The notes under the pieces were generated by a model. The model was given only the letters and a program-made list of their open reading frames with translations. It was not told where the DNA came from and searched no databases. The position numbers and the translations under genes were made by a program. This document shows, piece after piece, positions 5,000-6,109 of a stretch of DNA of 6,109 nucleotides. The stretch's first letter is position 1. Each line of letters opens with the position of its first letter. The stretch comes from Rhodospirillaceae bacterium UBA4479 (GTDB lineage: Bacteria; Pseudomonadota; Alphaproteobacteria; Rhodospirillales; Casp-alpha2). The stretch covers positions 1 through 6,109 of the forward strand of contig DGNZ01000030.1 in NCBI GenBank assembly GCA_002389175.1. Reading direction: 5' to 3'.

Positions 5000-6109
5000 T
5001 TATTTCTCGTCTTCTTCGGACAGTGCGCCTTGTGCGTCGAGTATAGCTGCCGTCATGTCTGGTGAAACCGGATCAGAGTTGACTGTGCGCCCAGGGTCAT
5101 CTGCGGTCTCTTGTGGGTCGTCAGTGGATTCGGTTTGTTCACCCGATGCTTGATCTTGCTCTAGGTCAATGTGCGGGATAGGGGCTTCTCCGATATCAGG
5201 TTCAACATGTTGATTCTCTTGAATTTCTGGGCCAGATGACTGCGTCGAAATATCGTCATCTATGTTTGCGTTTGGCTCAAAGTGGTCACGATCAATGTCG
5301 ATTTCCTCGTCCACAACATCAGTAGGTGGCGTGTTATCAATATCCTCAACGAGGTTTTCTATTGATGACGTGGGATCCTCATGGTGTTGCGCCTGCGCGT
5401 CATCTGCAGTCGATTCGAGGTCCTCTGGTTCAGATAGTGCGATACCATCAGTCTCAGTAGCCTCTACTTCGGCCCCAGAATCATCTGGTTCATCATTGGC
5501 TTGATTATCTGACTGGCCTTCAACAGGTGCATCCGCATCGGTGACGTCTGGCTTGTCTTCCTTGCCATGTAAATTACGTTCAATGATCTCATCAATTTGT
5601 TCCATGATGGTATCAGAGTCGCGTACGGCTGCACCATGAGACCACTCAACCCGACAATCCCCCAGGTTAACGGTGTTATCCGGATTGACGTATACTTTAC
5701 CATCGAACCCGGTGCGTTGCGTCATTGCGGTCAGGCGATCAGTGAGGGGTTCACGGAGATCAGGATGAACCATGATTTGCACTCGCGGCTCATCGGTTAT
5801 GGCTTTCAGCGTGTCCTGGACGACGCGTTCGACTTCGCCAAGAGCATTTCGCGCATTTAAATCGGGAAACATTTTTTTTGCGATAGCGGTCGAAATCTGA
5901 ATCATCTCTTTGGCGATGTCTTGGTTCGCCTGCGCTTGTTCACTAAAAATATTTGCCAGATTCTCAGAGACTGAATCCATTGCTTCTAAGATGCGTTGTT
6001 CTGTGGCTTCTGCGAATTCTTTGCGGCCTTCTTCTTTGCCTGCTTTGAAACCCTCGTCACGCGCTTGGGCAAGTTCTTCTTCGCTGAAAGTTGGAGCCAC
6101 TTCTTCTTC
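5000..6109 (-). CDS. fliH: FliH (FlbE-like), export ATPase regulator; 5' end cut
   Basis: FliH binds the export ATPase FliI and anchors it at the C-ring through FliN. The stop is in the window, but the frame stays open to the right edge (Glu-Glu-Glu before the GTG at 6100), so the true start lies outside and that GTG is probably an internal valine. Counting the GTG as residue 1, the family opening APTFSEEELAQARDEGF is at 2-18. An AxxxGxxxGxxxG pattern (Ala13, Gly17, Gly21, Gly25) matches the GxxxG helix repeats known in FliH. A helical, coiled-coil-like stretch covers about 8-76, and the conserved FliH C-terminal domain about 80-177, including VNLGDCRVEWSHGAAVRD (144-161). Residues 178-366 form a long acidic extension, described separately. 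fliN follows at 45 nt. The gene corresponds in position to Caulobacter flbE. Confidence 0.92.
   Translation of the reverse strand, partial: EEEVAPTFSEEELAQARDEGFKAGKEEGRKEFAEATEQRILEAMDSVSENLANIFSEQAQANQDIAKEMIQISTAIAKKMFPDLNARNALGEVERVVQDTLKAITDEPRVQIMVHPDLREPLTDRLTAMTQRTGFDGKVYVNPDNTVNLGDCRVEWSHGAAVRDSDTIMEQIDEIIERNLHGKEDKPDVTDADAPVEGQSDNQANDEPDDSGAEVEATETDGIALSEPEDLESTADDAQAQHHEDPTSSIENLVEDIDNTPPTDVVDEEIDIDRDHFEPNANIDDDISTQSSGPEIQENQHVEPDIGEAPIPHIDLEQDQASGEQTESTDDPQETADDPGRTVNSDPVSPDMTAAILDAQGALSEEDEK
5003..5569 (-). other. Acidic low-complexity C-terminal extension of FliH
   Basis: This codes for the last 189 residues of FliH, after the conserved domain ends near IIERNL. By my count 60 of the 189 residues are Asp or Glu and only 5 are Lys or Arg. 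The composition (D, E, S, T, P, Q, N) indicates an intrinsically disordered tail. It is interrupted by short hydrophobic spots: SSIENLVEDI (245-254) and, near the end, MTAAILDAQGAL (349-360), which could form an amphipathic helix. The frame is open throughout with no sign of a frameshift, so it is part of the protein and not a broken neighbouring gene. Confidence 0.75.

Noticed and set aside
6098..6100. GTG as the fliH start codon.
   Set aside because: The frame continues open to the window edge with an acidic Glu run, as in FliH N-termini, and the first residues of the family are missing. The true start is most likely outside the window.

Overview
The window is one stretch of a flagellar gene cluster, with every gene on the minus strand. 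In transcription order (right to left) it holds fliH (N-terminus cut by the right edge), fliN, a motA/pomA-type stator gene, flbD, flhA and the first 68 codons of flhF (cut by the left edge). No gap between genes exceeds 45 nt: the gaps are 45, 18, 1, 38 and 12 nt. This looks like a single operon segment. I see no RNA genes, mobile elements, CRISPR arrays or intergenic terminators, and no gene-free stretch near 300 bases.

The organism is most likely an alphaproteobacterium. The strongest marker is FlbD, a sigma-54 activator with a degenerate receiver domain typical of alphaproteobacterial flagellar systems, found right behind fliH and fliN. The Caulobacter fliF operon has the same backbone (fliF-fliG-flbE/fliH-fliN-flbD). 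Here a motA gene sits between fliN and flbD, and flhA-flhF follow. The moderate base composition and the PomA-like stator fit a Rhodospirillales-like, perhaps aquatic, lineage. That placement is inference and not proven by the sequence.

The genes serve export, rotation and regulation. FliH and FliN link the export ATPase and its cargo to the C-ring. MotA is one subunit of the ion-driven stator, whose MotB/PomB partner is not in the window. FlbD switches on sigma-54-dependent late flagellar genes and, in Caulobacter, represses the fliF operon. FlhA is the export-gate membrane protein. FlhF is the SRP-type GTPase that sets flagellum position or number.

I see no undescribed system here; the cluster is largely orthodox. 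The points worth a second look are fine-scale. A hairpin places the flhA start codon in its loop. FliH carries a long, strongly acidic C-terminal tail. MotA has Gln where the family normally has a conserved Glu in the FliG-contacting loop. The FlbD receiver has lost its phosphorylation pocket. flhF starts without a clear ribosome binding site, 12 nt after flhA and in the same frame. fliH contains an A8 tract.
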